Notes: generated from the letters alone by a model not told the origin. 64,000 bases of DNA from Acestrorhynchus altus (GCA_034509495.1 CM067503.1:19264382-19328381), one strand, 5' to 3'. Shown: positions 1 to 31,667, numbered from the stretch's first letter. Made by a program: numbers and translations.

Positions 1-166
1 TACCTACACACAGGGGGCAGTGTAGGTATCATCAGCCAATCAGAGAGCTCAGTGGGCCTCCAGACACAACACAAATCTGCAAAGCTGATCAGGATGGACT
101 TGGCAGTACTGTCAAAGTTTGTACACGGGGGCGTTTCTTCTAAGAACCAAACGTGTGAGGTCTTAC

Positions 167-2473
167 CTTGGCTCGTGCCTCCCTGGTGGCCTCGGCCTCA
201 GCAGCCATGGCCCTCTGTAAAGTGTGAGGCAGTTTAACGTCCTTTAGTTCCACCCTCTCCACTTTTATACCCCAGTTCTTAGATGCAGAGTAAATAACTT
301 CCTGTCAGACAGAAGCATGAATGGAGGGCAGGTGCAGTTAGAGAGGTGGGGTCTTTGTGATTAACTGGTTATTTTCAGCCAAGTGCATTCATCACTGTAA
401 ACATAGTCCATATAATAATTCACATTATTTATATATTAAAATTTAGTATAAAATTAAGGCCATACTAAAACCTTATATTTCCAAAATGGAAACTTTAGCA
501 GAGAAGGATATCCTTAATTTTCAGTGTACATCTGAACAATGCCTTAGTTTTTGCATCACAGCAACATTAAAGTTGTGCTATAGTTGTTTATAATATTACT
601 ACACTAACATTAATATTAGATTTTATGTCTTATAATGTGTCTGCTTACCCATTTCCAAAGCTCTCCTTGAGGAGGAAGGTCAGGATTTACTATCCAGTAC
701 TTATTATTTATTGAATTATTGAATTATTGTTTATTTAATCAGTGACTCGTTAAAGTAAAGTGAGCTGCTGGTGGAACTGAACAAATCCACACAGTGAAAT
801 CAGAAATTAAACCTGTGCTATTTTAACCAAATATCAATAACATTTCTTGAAAACAACAGTTTTTACTGTTTGTTTATTTGTATCACTGTGTACTGATAGG
901 TCTAACCTAGTCATGGACTGTATTCTCCTTTCAATGGAAATCTTCCTTTTCAACACGGTGTAGCCCTGGTCAAGGAAACAGGCCCATATTGTTTTACAGG
1001 CAATAAGTATAGTCTCAATTGATTTTTGTGACTGCAAACTTTCACTGACATTTTTGTATTCTATTCTTGTGGACGTTTGATACAACTGGTGAAATAATAT
1101 CCATTGTTGTATAGACACATAAGGATTGCTATAGAAACAGATTCACAAATCATGTGTTACATTTACATCAAAGGTCATAGGTCATACACTTGGTCTTTTC
1201 TTGTGGTAACTGGAGTGAAAATCTTGTAGCATACCCCACCTCCATTTGTTCTGCCATCTCCTCACGGTCTCGCAAGATGTCAGCCAAGCTCTTGGTACCC
1301 AGCATGTTTCTGAGGGTGGTTTGGGCCAGCATCTGTGTGGCCAGATTGGCATCCTCCACTTTGGTAATGGACACCGTCGGGTTAAAAACACGATAATACA
1401 CCACCCCATCTACCATGATCGTTACTGAGTCTTTGGTCAACACCTGTAATGAGAAGCATCAGCCAGTGTCAGATGTCAGGATTTTAAAGCACTAAACATC
1501 TACAGCAGCATGTTTAACACCCAAATGAAATGAACATTTCTTTACCAGAGGAGGGAAGTCTGTCACATTAATTATAATTTACAGACAGTAGGCAGAAGCA
1601 GAAACAGCTGAAATCTTGTATTATCTATAGATACTCAACTCCTGAGGAGGAATGTTAAAGGATACTGTCCTCAGGTCAACTTTCCGAAAGGTGTCCACAC
1701 ATGGAAGAATCCAGAATATTCCTTCAAGAATGATAAAGTAGCACATTAAAGACATTCAATAAAAAAAAGTTGTATATGTGAAAGACTATTTTTGATATAA
1801 CTATAACTCACCAGGCCCCTTTGCTCCACCCAGGAGTCGCCCTAAACGGAAAATAACTGCTCTCTCATATTCCTTGACAATCTTTTAAAATTTACAAAGT
1901 AAGTGATAATCAGTACATGGACACTGAAAATTTCATGACAGTGAAAACGTGAGACTTGAAATCTGAAGATTCCCTTTCAATTGCAATAAGTAGTGGATGC
2001 TGGACCATTAAATAATTTTCTTCTTTTTTTATGCATATGCTTACAGTGTTCTTACCTTCATGCAGCTCCATACAGAGACTGGGAATGTGGCCAGAATGAG
2101 AAGAAAAGAGAGAGCGGTAAGGATAAGTCCACAGAAACCTGAACTCCTTGGCTGACCCTCATCTGATGAGAACCAAAAACATGAAAAATGAAAATGTACA
2201 TAAACTGTTAAGAATGAAAGTGCTTCAAATCAAATAAGATGCTTATTGTTATTTATTGTAACTCTAGAACTTCAAACATGGTTCTTTATGGAGCCAAAAC
2301 TGGTTTGTCAATGGTATCACCCAACTAAACATTTTCAAGACATTTCAAATGTATTGATTACAGAAAGCATGCCCCCTGAGGAACATAAATGAAATACCTG
2401 AATGAAAGTCTTCACTGGTCTCCCCAAAAGCATCTCCGTCAGCCCTAACTTTGTTCCGAATCCTCTCTGTCAT
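167..2473 (-). CDS. Stomatin-family (band 7/SPFH) membrane protein, 3' end outside window
   Basis: Coding exons on the minus strand, in transcript order: 2473-2398, 2162-2056, 1881-1812, 1721-1641ish, 1443-1240 and 301-167; phases join except at exon 4. Exon 1 encodes a short polar N-terminus beginning MTERIRNK. Exon 2 encodes the hydrophobic hairpin with the conserved proline (ATFPVSVW). Exon 3 gives [13 protein letters not shown], the start of the SPFH domain, and exon 4 gives ILPCVD...[12 protein letters not shown]. Exon 5 carries [15 protein letters not shown] and [12 protein letters not shown]. Exon 6 has [16 protein letters not shown] and [15 protein letters not shown]. Family members are monotopic inner-leaflet scaffolds that oligomerise in cholesterol-rich membrane and regulate channels. 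The last C-terminal exon or exons lie beyond position 1. Stomatin versus STOML3 cannot be settled by eye; it is not podocin. The exon 4 donor is abnormal (see findings), so function is uncertain. Confidence 0.88.
302..1239 (-). other. Intron 5 of the stomatin-family gene
   Basis: AT-rich intron of about 940 bp between exon 6 (301-167) and exon 5 (1443-1240). It starts with GTGGGG on the minus strand and ends with CAG. I see no further exon or recognisable transposon in it. Confidence 0.7.
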
Positions 2474-3241
2474 ATTGAACAGTAAACTCAAACTTGTTAT
2501 GATGTTGCGATTTTTAAGCTGTGTTAAAACTGGCTCTGCATTTTCAGTACCACCCTTTTTTCACAGAAAAGACGGCAGGGGATTTAGCATGTCGTATCTC
2601 TAAGCAACAGTCTGGCCAAATAATTGTATCTGAAGGTCATTTAGCTAGATGTTTACTTAAGTCACATGGCTCTACTTTTTTTTTGTCAGTTCACATAATC
2701 TCTCTATTACAGGTCTACAATCATCTATTTGTGGATGTGTTGAATGAAAATCATGTGTACAAGTTAAGTCATGGTGCTCAGGGATAATGAAGACCTTGTT
2801 CGCATGATTCACTCTCACACCTTGCTGTATTAAACGTGTCTGGAAAAAGTGCTTCCACACCTGAGCCCTTCAAAATAACAACCATATAACATCCTTAATG
2901 AGAGTGGAATTGCTGATACCAAGTTGTTTGTAGTGGCTGGATCAGTTTAATTTTCTGCTTAAGTCTACTTAATGTTCTTATTTGTGCAGTTAGTTTTGTT
3001 TTTGATCTGAGATATGAGACAGTAAAGCCTGAAGATGATTGTTGCTTAATCTCTCATTATTCATAGGGATATTTCTTTTGATGTGGATTGAGTATACATC
3101 TATGACATCTGTATTGTCTTATACATTAAATTATTATCAAACATACAAAAAAACATGCTTTATTTCATTATTAAATACACTGATTCAATGAAAATATTCA
3201 TGGTACTAACAACCCCATAGCCTAATTACACAAAGATCACA
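2474..3241. other. Intergenic, upstream of the stomatin-family gene
   Basis: AT-rich flank that should contain the 5' UTR and promoter of the minus-strand stomatin-family gene. No coding sequence, clear TATA box or transposon end was recognised. Confidence 0.4.
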
Positions 3242-3481
3242 TACACTGATGAGCCATAACATTAAATCCAATGACAAATGAAGTCAATAGCATTATCTTG
3301 GGACAATGGCACCCAGTCCCATTCACCAGTGGGATATACTGTACATATTAAGCAGCAAGAAAATAGTCAGTACTTGAAGATGATGTTTTGGGAGCAGAAA
3401 AATGGGCAATTATCAGAAACTGAGGCACTTGATCCAAATTGTGGACTGAATCAGACTTTTCCAAAACTGCTGGTCTTCCCT
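3242..3481 (+). mobile_element. Tc1/mariner-like element, 5' part only
   Basis: Begins with a terminal-repeat motif, ACACTGATGAGCCATAACAT, that is typical of an abundant fish DNA-transposon family. It is followed by the family's characteristic 5' region (AATGGGCAA, then CCAAAACTGCTGGTCTT, corresponding to the transposase N-terminus). The reading frame is eroded and no right terminus follows, so this is a truncated relic. Confidence 0.6.
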
Positions 3482-3492
3482 TAATGCAGTGA

Positions 3493-3635
3493 TCACCTTA
3501 CACTGTAACATTCAACACTGATTTAGTACCTTACACGGTAGCATTCAGCACTTAGTACTTTACACTGTAACATTCAGAGTAAAGTAGTAAACATTCATAC
3601 CTTACACTAACATCCAACAGTGATTTGTCTAAAAC
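3493..3635. repeat. Minisatellite, about 4 units of 30-40 bp
   Basis: Imperfect tandem copies of a unit beginning CCTTACACTGTAACATTCA, restarting near 3493, 3529, 3558 and 3600, with small indels between units. Confidence 0.7.
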
Positions 3636-4443
3636 TTTTCTTGATTGTAGTTTGGTGAATTCTGCATGACACTGTTTTTGTGTTTCTGATGGCTGGCAGT
3701 ATGTTTCATATTCCTGAAATTAAAAAGACATTAATTCCTAAATTTCATGATTTAGTCAGTTGAAGTTCATGATTTAGCTAGTAAAGATAATGCTGTCACT
3801 AAAACTTTCTGATGATGTTATTCTACTCCTCCGCCCACCTGTCCAACAATCTCACAGTAACAGACATGTCCACACGGATAACAAGACAAAGTGCTTAAGA
3901 ATGAAAGTGTAAAGTGTAAAAAGGAGAAATAAAGCTGGTAGAAAATGAGACAATAACATAGAGGACTGACTAACAACCATTTAAACCAGCTTTACGCTTT
4001 CCCTCCTGGAAACACAGAAAGTGACTGACATCTGCTCTTCTGGACAAGCTGAATAAAAACACCAATAAAAGTCCCCTTTTGCACTTTTATTTCTGTGACA
4101 TTTAAGCAGAAGACCTTGGACTGAATGCAAATAAACCAATAAATAAAGATATAAAAATAGATTAAATACAAGTATGAGTGTGCTCTATCATGTCAAGATA
4201 GAGCCTCCTCAAAGAAGAACAATATTTATAATTACATCCAGAACATAGTTGATCATTAAAGCAGGTGGAACTGAACAAATCTACAGTGTGTCTGATTTTT
4301 AGTCTAAATATTAATATACATTTTTTAAAAAATCAGAATTTTACTTTACTTTACCTTTTCTAATGAATGAATTCAGCTAGTTTGTCATGCCCATTCTGAA
4401 CTATTATTATATTATCATCATTATTACTATATTTCATTATTAT

Positions 4444-4447
4444 TATA

Positions 4448-4507
<60 letters not shown>
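4444..4507. repeat. (TA)n microsatellite
   Basis: Uninterrupted TA dinucleotides for about 55 bp, preceded by AT-rich ATTATTAT sequence. Confidence 0.95.
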
Positions 4508-4509
<2 letters not shown>

Positions 4510-4863
4510 TTTCTGATGATAAAATGTTAAAAACATTTAAAACTAAACAGCTCAGCTGTCGAAATCCATCATCACAATGACAACGCTTATTAAAATTCCT
4601 GATCCAGATCAGGATCAGACTGAAGCGCTAACAGTGATTCTCTTGATCAGACGCCTCTAACCAAACTCTCTCCCACTCAGCTCTAGAACTCACCAAACTT
4701 CACTAGTGCGACTCAGCCGTTTCCAACAAACCAGAGTATTTTTCTACATTTCTCATCTGTTTTACATCATTCATTGCTTTGTTTTCATTAATATGTTGAG
4801 GAACCGAATGTAAACATTCCATACACATCACAGGCTAATAAACTAGCCTAGCTAACAGCCATT

Positions 4864-4864
4864 C

Positions 4865-4936
<72 letters not shown>
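4864..4936. repeat. (TTA)n microsatellite
   Basis: About 24 perfect TTA/ATT trinucleotide units. Apparent poly-Asn or poly-Ile frames across it are low-complexity artefacts. Confidence 0.95.
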
Positions 4937-5499
4937 GAAAAGTTTGTTTGGATATCGTGTGGATGTGAAACTCTGTGATTATGGTGAACATTGATCCTGA
5001 TTGAATTATATTATGGTAGTAAATTAATACCAGGCTGCACCAGAGGCCTTTCCTGAGCTGAGACCCATGTCCCATCTTCACCCCGTCTAAACCAGCTTAG
5101 CTTCCACACAGACACTAATCCCAGTAGAATATCTATGGGAATATACTGTAGCACTGGTGCTAAAGGTGCAAAGGCCAAGTTCAGATAAAGACAGACTTTA
5201 CTGAGGCTAAACTTACTTTTATTATTAAAATTATCCAAATAATCATAATAATAATAATATGAATCCTGACTGTTAAAGGGCCCATATCCCACATGTAGAT
5301 GTTACTATCAAAGTGGTTGGAGCATTAAACACATTCTTAGCTGTGTAAAGGGCATCTGTAAGTTACAGTCCTCATGTAATCCCATATACAATGGTTGGAT
5401 CCGGTGTAACAGAGGCTGGGATATAATTAAATGTGTTCCAGAAGAACATTTCAAAATGTGTGTAAATCATCACACATCTACACACTCATCACATATAAC

Positions 5500-6162
5500 A
5501 TGTCCAGCTCTTCTTGCCACATTCAGGAGGATGTTTGTCAAGAAGAAAAGAAGACCCGCCGGAGGAAGACGTCCATCAGCCAGCTGTCACCTACACCTCC
5601 TGCAGCGAAGAAAAGGAAGACTCTGAAACGAGACCTGGCCAAGAAGAAGCAACCAGCCAAAACAGACGTATCTACAGTCGTAACTTTCCAGGCCACTCAC
5701 GGGATGGTGATCAGGGACGTCTGGCCTCACAAGCTGCTCAGGTTGCTGGGTGTTCCTGTGTCGCCGCTGTCAATGCATTGAAGACCTCTGGACAGATCTC
5801 CCAGTGAGGTGGATACGCAGTGTGCATTTCACCCCTCTCCCAGGGCGCACCGTGGTCCCTTCATCTGTCCAGGTACCATGGTCTTCCTCTACATGGTGTG
5901 CCGGGACACTGTTCCAGTGTAAGTGGCCACCATCCAGGAGCTGCAGAAGGTGCTGCTCACCTGCTTGTATGTGACATCTGCATAAACAGGCCATGAGCTC
6001 GGCTACCCAGGCATGCCTATCATTGTGGGGGACAGGCAGGAATTCTGGAAGCGCACTTTGGAAATTACCTTGCACATGAGTCAGAAGATGCTGCTGATCA
6101 ACACCTCACCAGAGTTCTTCGCCCACGTGGTGGCTGACATGAAGACAAGGACGTACCCCTGA
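5500..6162 (+). pseudogene. Decayed CDK5 activator (p35/p39-like), single exon
   Basis: Vertebrate CDK5 activators are intronless, and this locus reads as one eroded exon. From ATG 5500 there is a basic Lys/Arg-rich stretch (TRRRKTSISQLS), then KLLRLLG. The frame jumps near 5750 to FLCRRCQCIEDLW..WIRSV, matching the p35 core (LLRCLGEFLCRRC, WLRSV). It jumps again near 5860 to give MVFLYMVCRD, as in the activator VVFLYMLCRD. A TAA follows (about 5920), then ELQKVLLTCLYV, a second in-frame TAA, then GHELGYPGMPIIV and FWKRTLEITLHMSQKML, ending at TGA 6160-6162. Poly(A) signals lie near 6227 and 6270. At least two frameshifts and two stops mean it cannot encode a full activator. It could be a dead retro-duplicate or a decayed divergent paralogue; no poly(A) tract or target-site duplication is obvious. 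Confidence 0.8.
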
Positions 6163-6884
6163 AGGATCCACTTAAGAAAGGAAAGTATGACCGGGACAAA
6201 ACAGAATTTCCTATTTGACATTTTTAATAAAGAAAATTTGTTTCAAACATTTTTGTTTTAACATAAAATCTTAATAAACTTTTAAACTGATTGAAGTTTA
6301 TGTGGTCTTTGTTTGTTACATCACTAGACACAAAGTTTGATCATAGCAGATCCTCAAATTCTCCAAAACTGTCCATTATTTATAGCCAAGTATAACAGTT
6401 ACTGCTAAAGCTTCCATAGTGAGTGTCTAAACTCGATTACCTATAGAGCAAAAGAACGTGATTTTGGTTGTCGTAGTCCTGGACAGTATAATGGTATCAA
6501 AATAAATTTAGAATTGCAATAATTCAGTTGCTTTAAATCAGAAACTTTATCCTGATTTATTTTCTCCTAAATGAATGTTTCTACATGTAGACAAATCGAA
6601 TAAAACAAATACCCCTGGACATTTAATACTTTTCACAACACTGTTAATTCATTAACAGTTCAATAATTAATTCATTGTTGTATGATTTTAAAGTTGTGAC
6701 ATACTTGGGTTGTATGATATAAATCGGTTTTCTGTAGTATAATACAATGAATATCTAATGTATAACAATGTACTCTCATGTTAGGATATGGACATTTGAT
6801 CTTGGGGTGACACTGTCAGGCAGCCTTGTGCCTGATGTGTCCAGGTAAGTTGTGGATCGATCATGACCCTATTTAGGATGAAGC
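6163..6884. other. AT-rich 3' flank of the CDK5-activator pseudogene
   Basis: Contains AATAAA motifs close to the pseudogene end. Otherwise I see no gene or element. Confidence 0.4.
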
Positions 6885-7090
6885 AGAAAAGATAACAACT
6901 GACATTTGATATTCATTTTAACTACATTGAGAGATGGAGGTGATGTAACTAAACATACAAAACTGAAAAAATGTCTTTTATAATAGAAATGAAATTTACT
7001 TGTTAGTAGTACACACTATAACCCTAGTCACTGAAAGAATTCTACACAAAGGAGTGAGAAATCATTCTTCCAGTCAATGTCAGAGACTGG
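6885..7090. repeat. Interspersed repeat, family A copy 1
   Basis: Contains ACATTTGATATTCATTTTAA, GAGATGGAGGTGATGTAACT and ACAAAACTGAAAAAATGTCT, a string of motifs that recurs near 26695, 47405 and 50535. It is probably a non-autonomous DNA transposon or a decayed Tc1-like end. Confidence 0.55.
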
Positions 7091-7587
7091 TAATCGGTTA
7101 TAGGAAACGTCTTATTCACATTATTGCAGCCAAGTGAGAAGATACCAGCTATCAGGAAAAGGCTAGGTGTAGCCAGCTTTTGTGTGTGTGTGTCTCTGCT
7201 CAAGTTGACCTGGCCACGCCCCTTGAACTTTAATACCCTCTGGAAGAGGAATGGAAAGACTGGACACACTCTGCCATACATTGGGAGTATACTCTCTTTC
7301 CTGTGCATGAGAGTAGCAAAACATAGCATGGAGTGAATTCTCTCTGTCTCACAAAACACAAACAGCTGTGAGAAGAAAGGCACAACATTTTAGGTTAACT
7401 GGATTAAAACCACTCTCCACACACAACCCTCAACATCTCATTCTCAGTACTAAACACATGTTAGCTAACAGATTTAGAGTATTATAAGTGCTTGAACAAC
7501 TCCTCAGAGGTATTGGGCCAAACTGAGGAGAAAAGCCTGCGCTGATGAGAACTCACGTGATCTCAAAATCACGTCTCAATCAAAATC

Positions 7588-8043
7588 TCCTTTTCACCCT
7601 TAGGTATTGCAACATGTTTATCTGCACTTACTACATATAGAAGTGTTTCACTTTGAAGACACTCTGCATTTACTTTATCCTGGAAGATGTAGTTTATAAT
7701 TTTTTATCTAAATATTTATTAAGCAGTATCAGTGTCTGCATCAGCAGGTTTGTATGGTATACCAAGTTTGATTTTTTTATCTTCCTGCTGGAAAAAAATG
7801 GTGAAGTTGGTTAAGATAGTTTTCATTTGAGTTTGAAGTCTACTTAGCTGGTCTACCAGCATGACCAACCTGAAAAGCTAAATCACCAATATGACAAAGC
7901 TTCTTGACTAGTGTGAACAGGTTTACGAAACAACACAACCAACACAGCCATCTTTACGACCAGTTTGGTGAAGTTGGTCATACTAATAGACCAACTAGTC
8001 CATCTAGCTCACCTGTCACACTCTTTTGGGAAGGAAAATGTAG
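7588..8043 (+). repeat. Duplicate of abcc13 exon 3 end plus intron 3
   Basis: Near-colinear copy of 10808-11290. It begins at TCCTTTTCACCCTTAG (the last bases of abcc13 coding exon 3), continues through the GTATTGCA donor and across most of intron 3, and ends at GGAAGGAAAATGTAG. Small differences include a missing AAAGCTAATCC-type segment. It lies just upstream of the inferred abcc13 first exon. Confidence 0.8.
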
Positions 8044-8229
8044 AAAATATATATTCTGTCGAGAAATGCTGTGTTTGCCCACTTTCTAACATACTCTAGT
8101 GATAGTATTTAGCATTGGCTGGATTGCGCTGCAGTGCTCGCCCTGTCCACTAGGGGAGCTTTGGCGCTTTGACTGACAGCACTACACCAGTCCTCCACGC
8201 CTCTCCTAATTGGACATGAGCGCGATTTA

Positions 8230-8460
8230 CTTTCCGAAATGCCTTCGATTTCTGTGTCCGAAACCACGTTTTCTCGGCAAAATAGCAGAAAATGTGCTGG
8301 AGATGCGAGAGTTTAGAGTAAAGAGTGAGATGCGCTCTTGCGGCTCCGTTTAGCGCCTGTCTGCTGGATCTTTTGTCTGTTCAGACTCTGAAACACAGAG
8401 GAGGAGGAACCCCCTTCAGTCTGTCTCAGTCCGGAGGAGGAGGAGGACTGACCGCCTGAG
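8230..8460 (+). promoter_or_regulatory. abcc13: Inferred abcc13 promoter and non-coding exon 1
   Basis: A local rise in G+C and CpG (GCGCGATT, CCGAAATGCC, GAAACCACG) precedes a purine-rich GGAGGAGGAGGA stretch that ends in a good donor, CCTGAG/GTAAGAG, at 8460/8461. No long reading frame is present, so it fits a 5' UTR exon spliced to the first coding exon at 10364. The transcription start cannot be placed from sequence alone. Confidence 0.5.
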
Positions 8461-9154
8461 GTAAGAGCAACTTTGCCCAGCTGACAGTTCGTCTTATTGC
8501 GTTTAGGGGGATAAAGGTCCTGCACATGGTATATTGGGTGCATTCAGACCATGTTGTGGTGTGTGGTTGAGCCTGTGCTGTGAAGGAGTGAGCTCCTCAT
8601 GGACCTCTGGTTGAAGTTAATAAAGACATCTCCCACTGCTTCAAAGGTTTGGAGAGACACATTCATGGATTAACAGTGATGAATTCAGCACTTTCTTTAG
8701 CCTTCAGCAGCTCAAAATAATGCTAATAGATCAAAGTATGAATATGCAGCACCCTAATTATTATATGCACATTATATGCAGATTCACTCATTAAAGAAAG
8801 GAATGAATCACACAGGAAATATTGTGCTGAAGGGAAAGGAATGCAATTCATGCCCATGTCCATTTCCCTGGAAGGCAAGTAGTACCTGATGAATAAATGT
8901 AATATTCTACTTCTTTACAAATAGTACTGATAGACCAGTAGTAGTGCATGTTTTCCAAGCTCCCCTGTTTTTTTAATGCAATATCATTGGATTATTCTGT
9001 TCAGATGATGGAGGAAAAATGCCACAATGCAAGAAAACACTGCATTTCTACACTAAGTAATGTTGTATGCAGAGGTTGGATACCGTTGGCCAAATAACAC
9101 ATTACTCTTTCAGAACATAATAATGATAACATAAAGAAATATCTAAATGTTACA

Positions 9155-9425
9155 GTATGTTACATATCTCCGCACCTTATCCACACCAAGAACACTTTAT
9201 CTCATTATACCGTTCGGTATTGCACTGTCCTGTCCTGTCTGTGAAACTGTCTCTTGTTTTACTGTATTTATTGTATTTATTGTAGTGTTTGCACTTTGTC
9301 GTCCTATTGTTCATGCTGCTCCATGTCGCACCTTGGTTCCGGAGGAACGTAATTTCGTTACACTGTGTACCTGTACTCAGATGCAATGACAATAAAAAAG
9401 CCTTGACTTGACTTGACTTGAAATC
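9155..9425 (+). mobile_element. 3' tail of a non-LTR retrotransposon
   Basis: Contains GGAACGTAATTTCGTTACAC, TGTACTCAGATGCAATGACA and AATAAAAAAGCC, followed by a short tandem tail of CTTGA units (9398-9421). This is the typical 3' end of a fish L2/Rex1-type LINE. No reverse transcriptase remains, so it is 5'-truncated. Confidence 0.65.
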
Positions 9426-9629
9426 CAAAATCAAACTCATCAGTGTGACGTCTGCAAACGTTTTATAAAGCTTATGTAGTCAGATCTTGGCAATACCTTC
9501 TATGGAGAAATCACAACTTACAGATATTTTTTAGAGCAGCTAAGGGTCTTTGTATTCCAATTCCCTATATATTCCCTATTCTTATTTGGAAGTGCCAAAC
9601 ACCCAGCCCTGTTTGTTACCTATCATATA

Positions 9630-9915
9630 CAGTGCTCCTGACACTAGGAGGCTGAAGACAAGCACATGCCTCCTGTGATACATGTGAAGCCAGCCACTAC
9701 TTCTTGTCAAATTGCTGGGAAGCCAACGTGCTTGGAAGAAAGCGCCAGGTCCCCAACTTCAATACAATGGTTAACAGATGCCTTGGCCAACCAGCATCAC
9801 ACTGGGTATGATGTGAAGAGAGAGTGCCATCTACCCACCCAGAGAAAGCATGGCCAATTTTGCTCTATCTGATTTGCCCATGACAAGCAGCATGACCCAG
9901 GATTTGAACCTTTTA
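9630..9915 (+). mobile_element. SINE-like repeat, family B, plus orientation
   Basis: Contains TGACACTAGGAGGCTGAAGA, ACATGTGAAGCCAGCCAC, AGTGCCATCTACCCACCCAG and CATGACCCAGGATTTGAACC. The last motif resembles the cloverleaf-derived end of tRNA-related SINEs. A second copy lies in the opposite orientation at 63020-63265. Confidence 0.65.
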
Positions 9916-10366
9916 TTTGCAGGGATTTATTTGAGCTGTCTTTCATGTGCAATTTATTAAAGGTCAAGCAACAATTTTTCTCTTATATTTAGGTTGAGAC
10001 CATGTAATCTGTGGTGAATTTTGATATGTGATCATTATCCTGTTGTAGAATCCACCCTCTTTTCAGCTTCAGCCTTTTGAAATTTGTTTTCCCTCAACCT
10101 GTGCAGTACTGCCGACTTGGGTTGCAACAGCCGCAAAGGTTTTTTTGTGAAATACACTTTAAGGTAAACTTTCCTTTGACACTTCCATGAATATTATATT
10201 TGTGCAAGCAGTGCTGCACAGTGTAACATTGTGCCACAAGTCCTAAATCTTCTGAAAGCTGTCATATGGATGTTTTAATTTGCCTTTCTTAGCAGCATAC
10301 AAGCAGTTGTTTTGGAGGTTTTATAGGCTTATACATAAAACATGTGTCCCTGTTTAAATGCAGCTC

Positions 10367-29553
<19,187 letters not shown>

Positions 29554-31560
29554 CAAGAAAATCTATGAATACTGTATGTATTCTTATGTACAAAAGGCAC
29601 ATGGGTTTTCATCCCAGTCACACCTGATCCCACTTCTTAAATCAGTCCTCAAACATCTCATCATGTGTGCTCCTGCTTTGTTAGAATGAAAACCTGAAGG
29701 CATGCTGGCCATTTATGGATAAGATCAGCCCTATTGTTTATTCTTTACATCCAAATGTTTGAAACAGTTTGCTCAGTGATCTTTAACTGTTTTTTATTAA
29801 ATTAGGTAAAACAAAAATAATATACATGTACATGTACAAATAAAAACCATTTTTACTAAATCATAATTGAACAGTTTTCTTTTTATGCTATTTAAAAAAA
29901 ATAGCCCAAAGGTGGTTTAAACACCTGAAAGGTTTGATTTTAAAATGTGAGTGTGATTTAGTTTTATTCCCAGTAGAGATTTAAACATTTTCCTTTTTTC
30001 TTTTCTTTTTTTCTTTTCTTTTTTTCTTTTCTTTTCTTTTCTTCTCATTTTCTCTTTACTTTTCTTTTCTTTTAGTTAAAACTAAAAATTATAATTATTG
30101 TAGCAAAACTACAAATGATGTATTTGTTTTTTATGTGCATTACCGGAGTTATATAGGATAGTAGGGGCATTTACTGTTTTAATGATTTCCTCAAATCATT
30201 TCACCCCAGTGCTTGATGTTGATACAGTGTTTAAACAGCAGGCAAAGGCAAAACTGCAAGTTGAGTACTTCCCCTTTCTGTTGTTGAGGGTTATTTAATA
30301 CAGTTGAGGTCTGCTTCTTTGAACACATCCTCAATCTTTCAGCCTCCAGCTTTCTTAACTGACGGTTTATTTTCTTCACTGACAGTTTCCATTGCATTAT
30401 GGACAGTTTTGTTTTCACAACATAACTGCCCCTTTTTCCTTTAAGCCAATGTCACTATTGAAATTTAGAATTGTGCTGAACATGTTTTGAAGAATAATGT
30501 TGGATTAATTGTATTCTGCCACTTTTGTATAGCAGTCAAATAGATAACTGTTGAATAAAGAAACTTTTACAACAATATGCATTGAGGTTTTTCTGCTGAG
30601 CTTATAGCTATGAATGAGTGTGGAAATCCAGACCAAGCTCCCTCCACCCCCAAATTAATTATTAATTTTCTTCAAATTGAGCTGCACCATACTAAAGCAA
30701 TGAACAGATACTCTATTCGATGCTGGTGATTTTGGTACAGTTCTGCATGACAAAAAGATGAAAGTACTGTTCACACATTCACAAATGTATTCAATTATTA
30801 ATAATAAAAGTAAACAACTGTTTTACCTTCAAGCAATAAAATTCCCCTATAGCAAAAACCTGTTTGACCAGCTTATTTCCGGATCAGCACAGGGTAAGAT
30901 TTCATTTGAATTTGAGGGTTTAGCTGGTATACAAAACTGATCAAGCTAGACACCCATTATGTCCAATCTTAACTGTGGTCAACCAGAATGACCAGCAAGA
31001 CCAAGCTGGTGCATCAGCTTGACCAATAACACCCAGCTTGATATTACATACACTATACTGGTCAACAGCTGGTTAAATAGCTAGTTTTCCATCATAGGGT
31101 ATGTTTTCATCTGAATTAACAGATTTTTCAACCACATTGACCATCAAAGACAAGCTTAGACCCTTTAGAGCCAGTCAGCAATAGCAGGTTTTGAGCTGGT
31201 CCATCATGTTTTCAGCAGAATTGTTAACAGTAAGTAACCTTGTAAACAAGGTACCATGTAAATAAAACTTCTGGCTATCATTACCAAGCAAAAACAATGT
31301 AAAAACACACGTCATTTAATGAATTGATGCTACAGTTTGATAATCTTGCCTACGTTTGAAAGGTTAGGTTTGAAACGTTAGAAAAAATCTATGCATTTGT
31401 TTTTGTCCTGTGCTTCATTAGGGTTTCTCAACCTCTGCTATAGCCATCCATGAATGTGGAAACCCTGTTCTTACACACCAAACTGCCTCATCCACAATAT
31501 TCAGTCATGAAATTAAAACTGAAGACATTTTGCGTAAAAAGTGGGTTTCATCATGTCTCA
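29554..31560 (+). other. abcc13 3' UTR and intergenic gap to lyz
   Basis: Poly(A) signals (AATAAA) near 29838 and 30553 are candidates for abcc13. A (TTTTC)n tract lies at about 29992-30075, and a GACCAGC-rich repeat at 30865-31210 (GAATGACCAGCAAGACCAAG). No other gene is visible. Confidence 0.5.
29992..30075. repeat. Polypyrimidine (TTTTC)n tract
   Basis: Strand-asymmetric run of TTTTC/TTTTTC units, about 80 bp, close downstream of the abcc13 stop. Confidence 0.85.
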
Positions 31561-31569
31561 AGATTCACC

Positions 31570-31576
31570 TATAAAT
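31570..31576 (+). promoter_or_regulatory. lyz: TATA box of lyz
   Basis: TATAAAT lies 98 bp upstream of the lysozyme start codon in a well-spaced position. Cap site and 5' UTR would fall around 31600. Confidence 0.6.
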
Positions 31577-31667
31577 TCAGCCACTGTAACCTCCTACTCA
31601 TACTGTCCTCCAGGACGTACTGGGTTGAAATCTCTATTCAAGCAGCAGCAGTAGAGAAACCTTCATC

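Noticed and set aside
4848..5081. A minus-strand frame with a poly-Asn run.
   Set aside because: It is the TTA microsatellite read in one frame; flanking residues match nothing.
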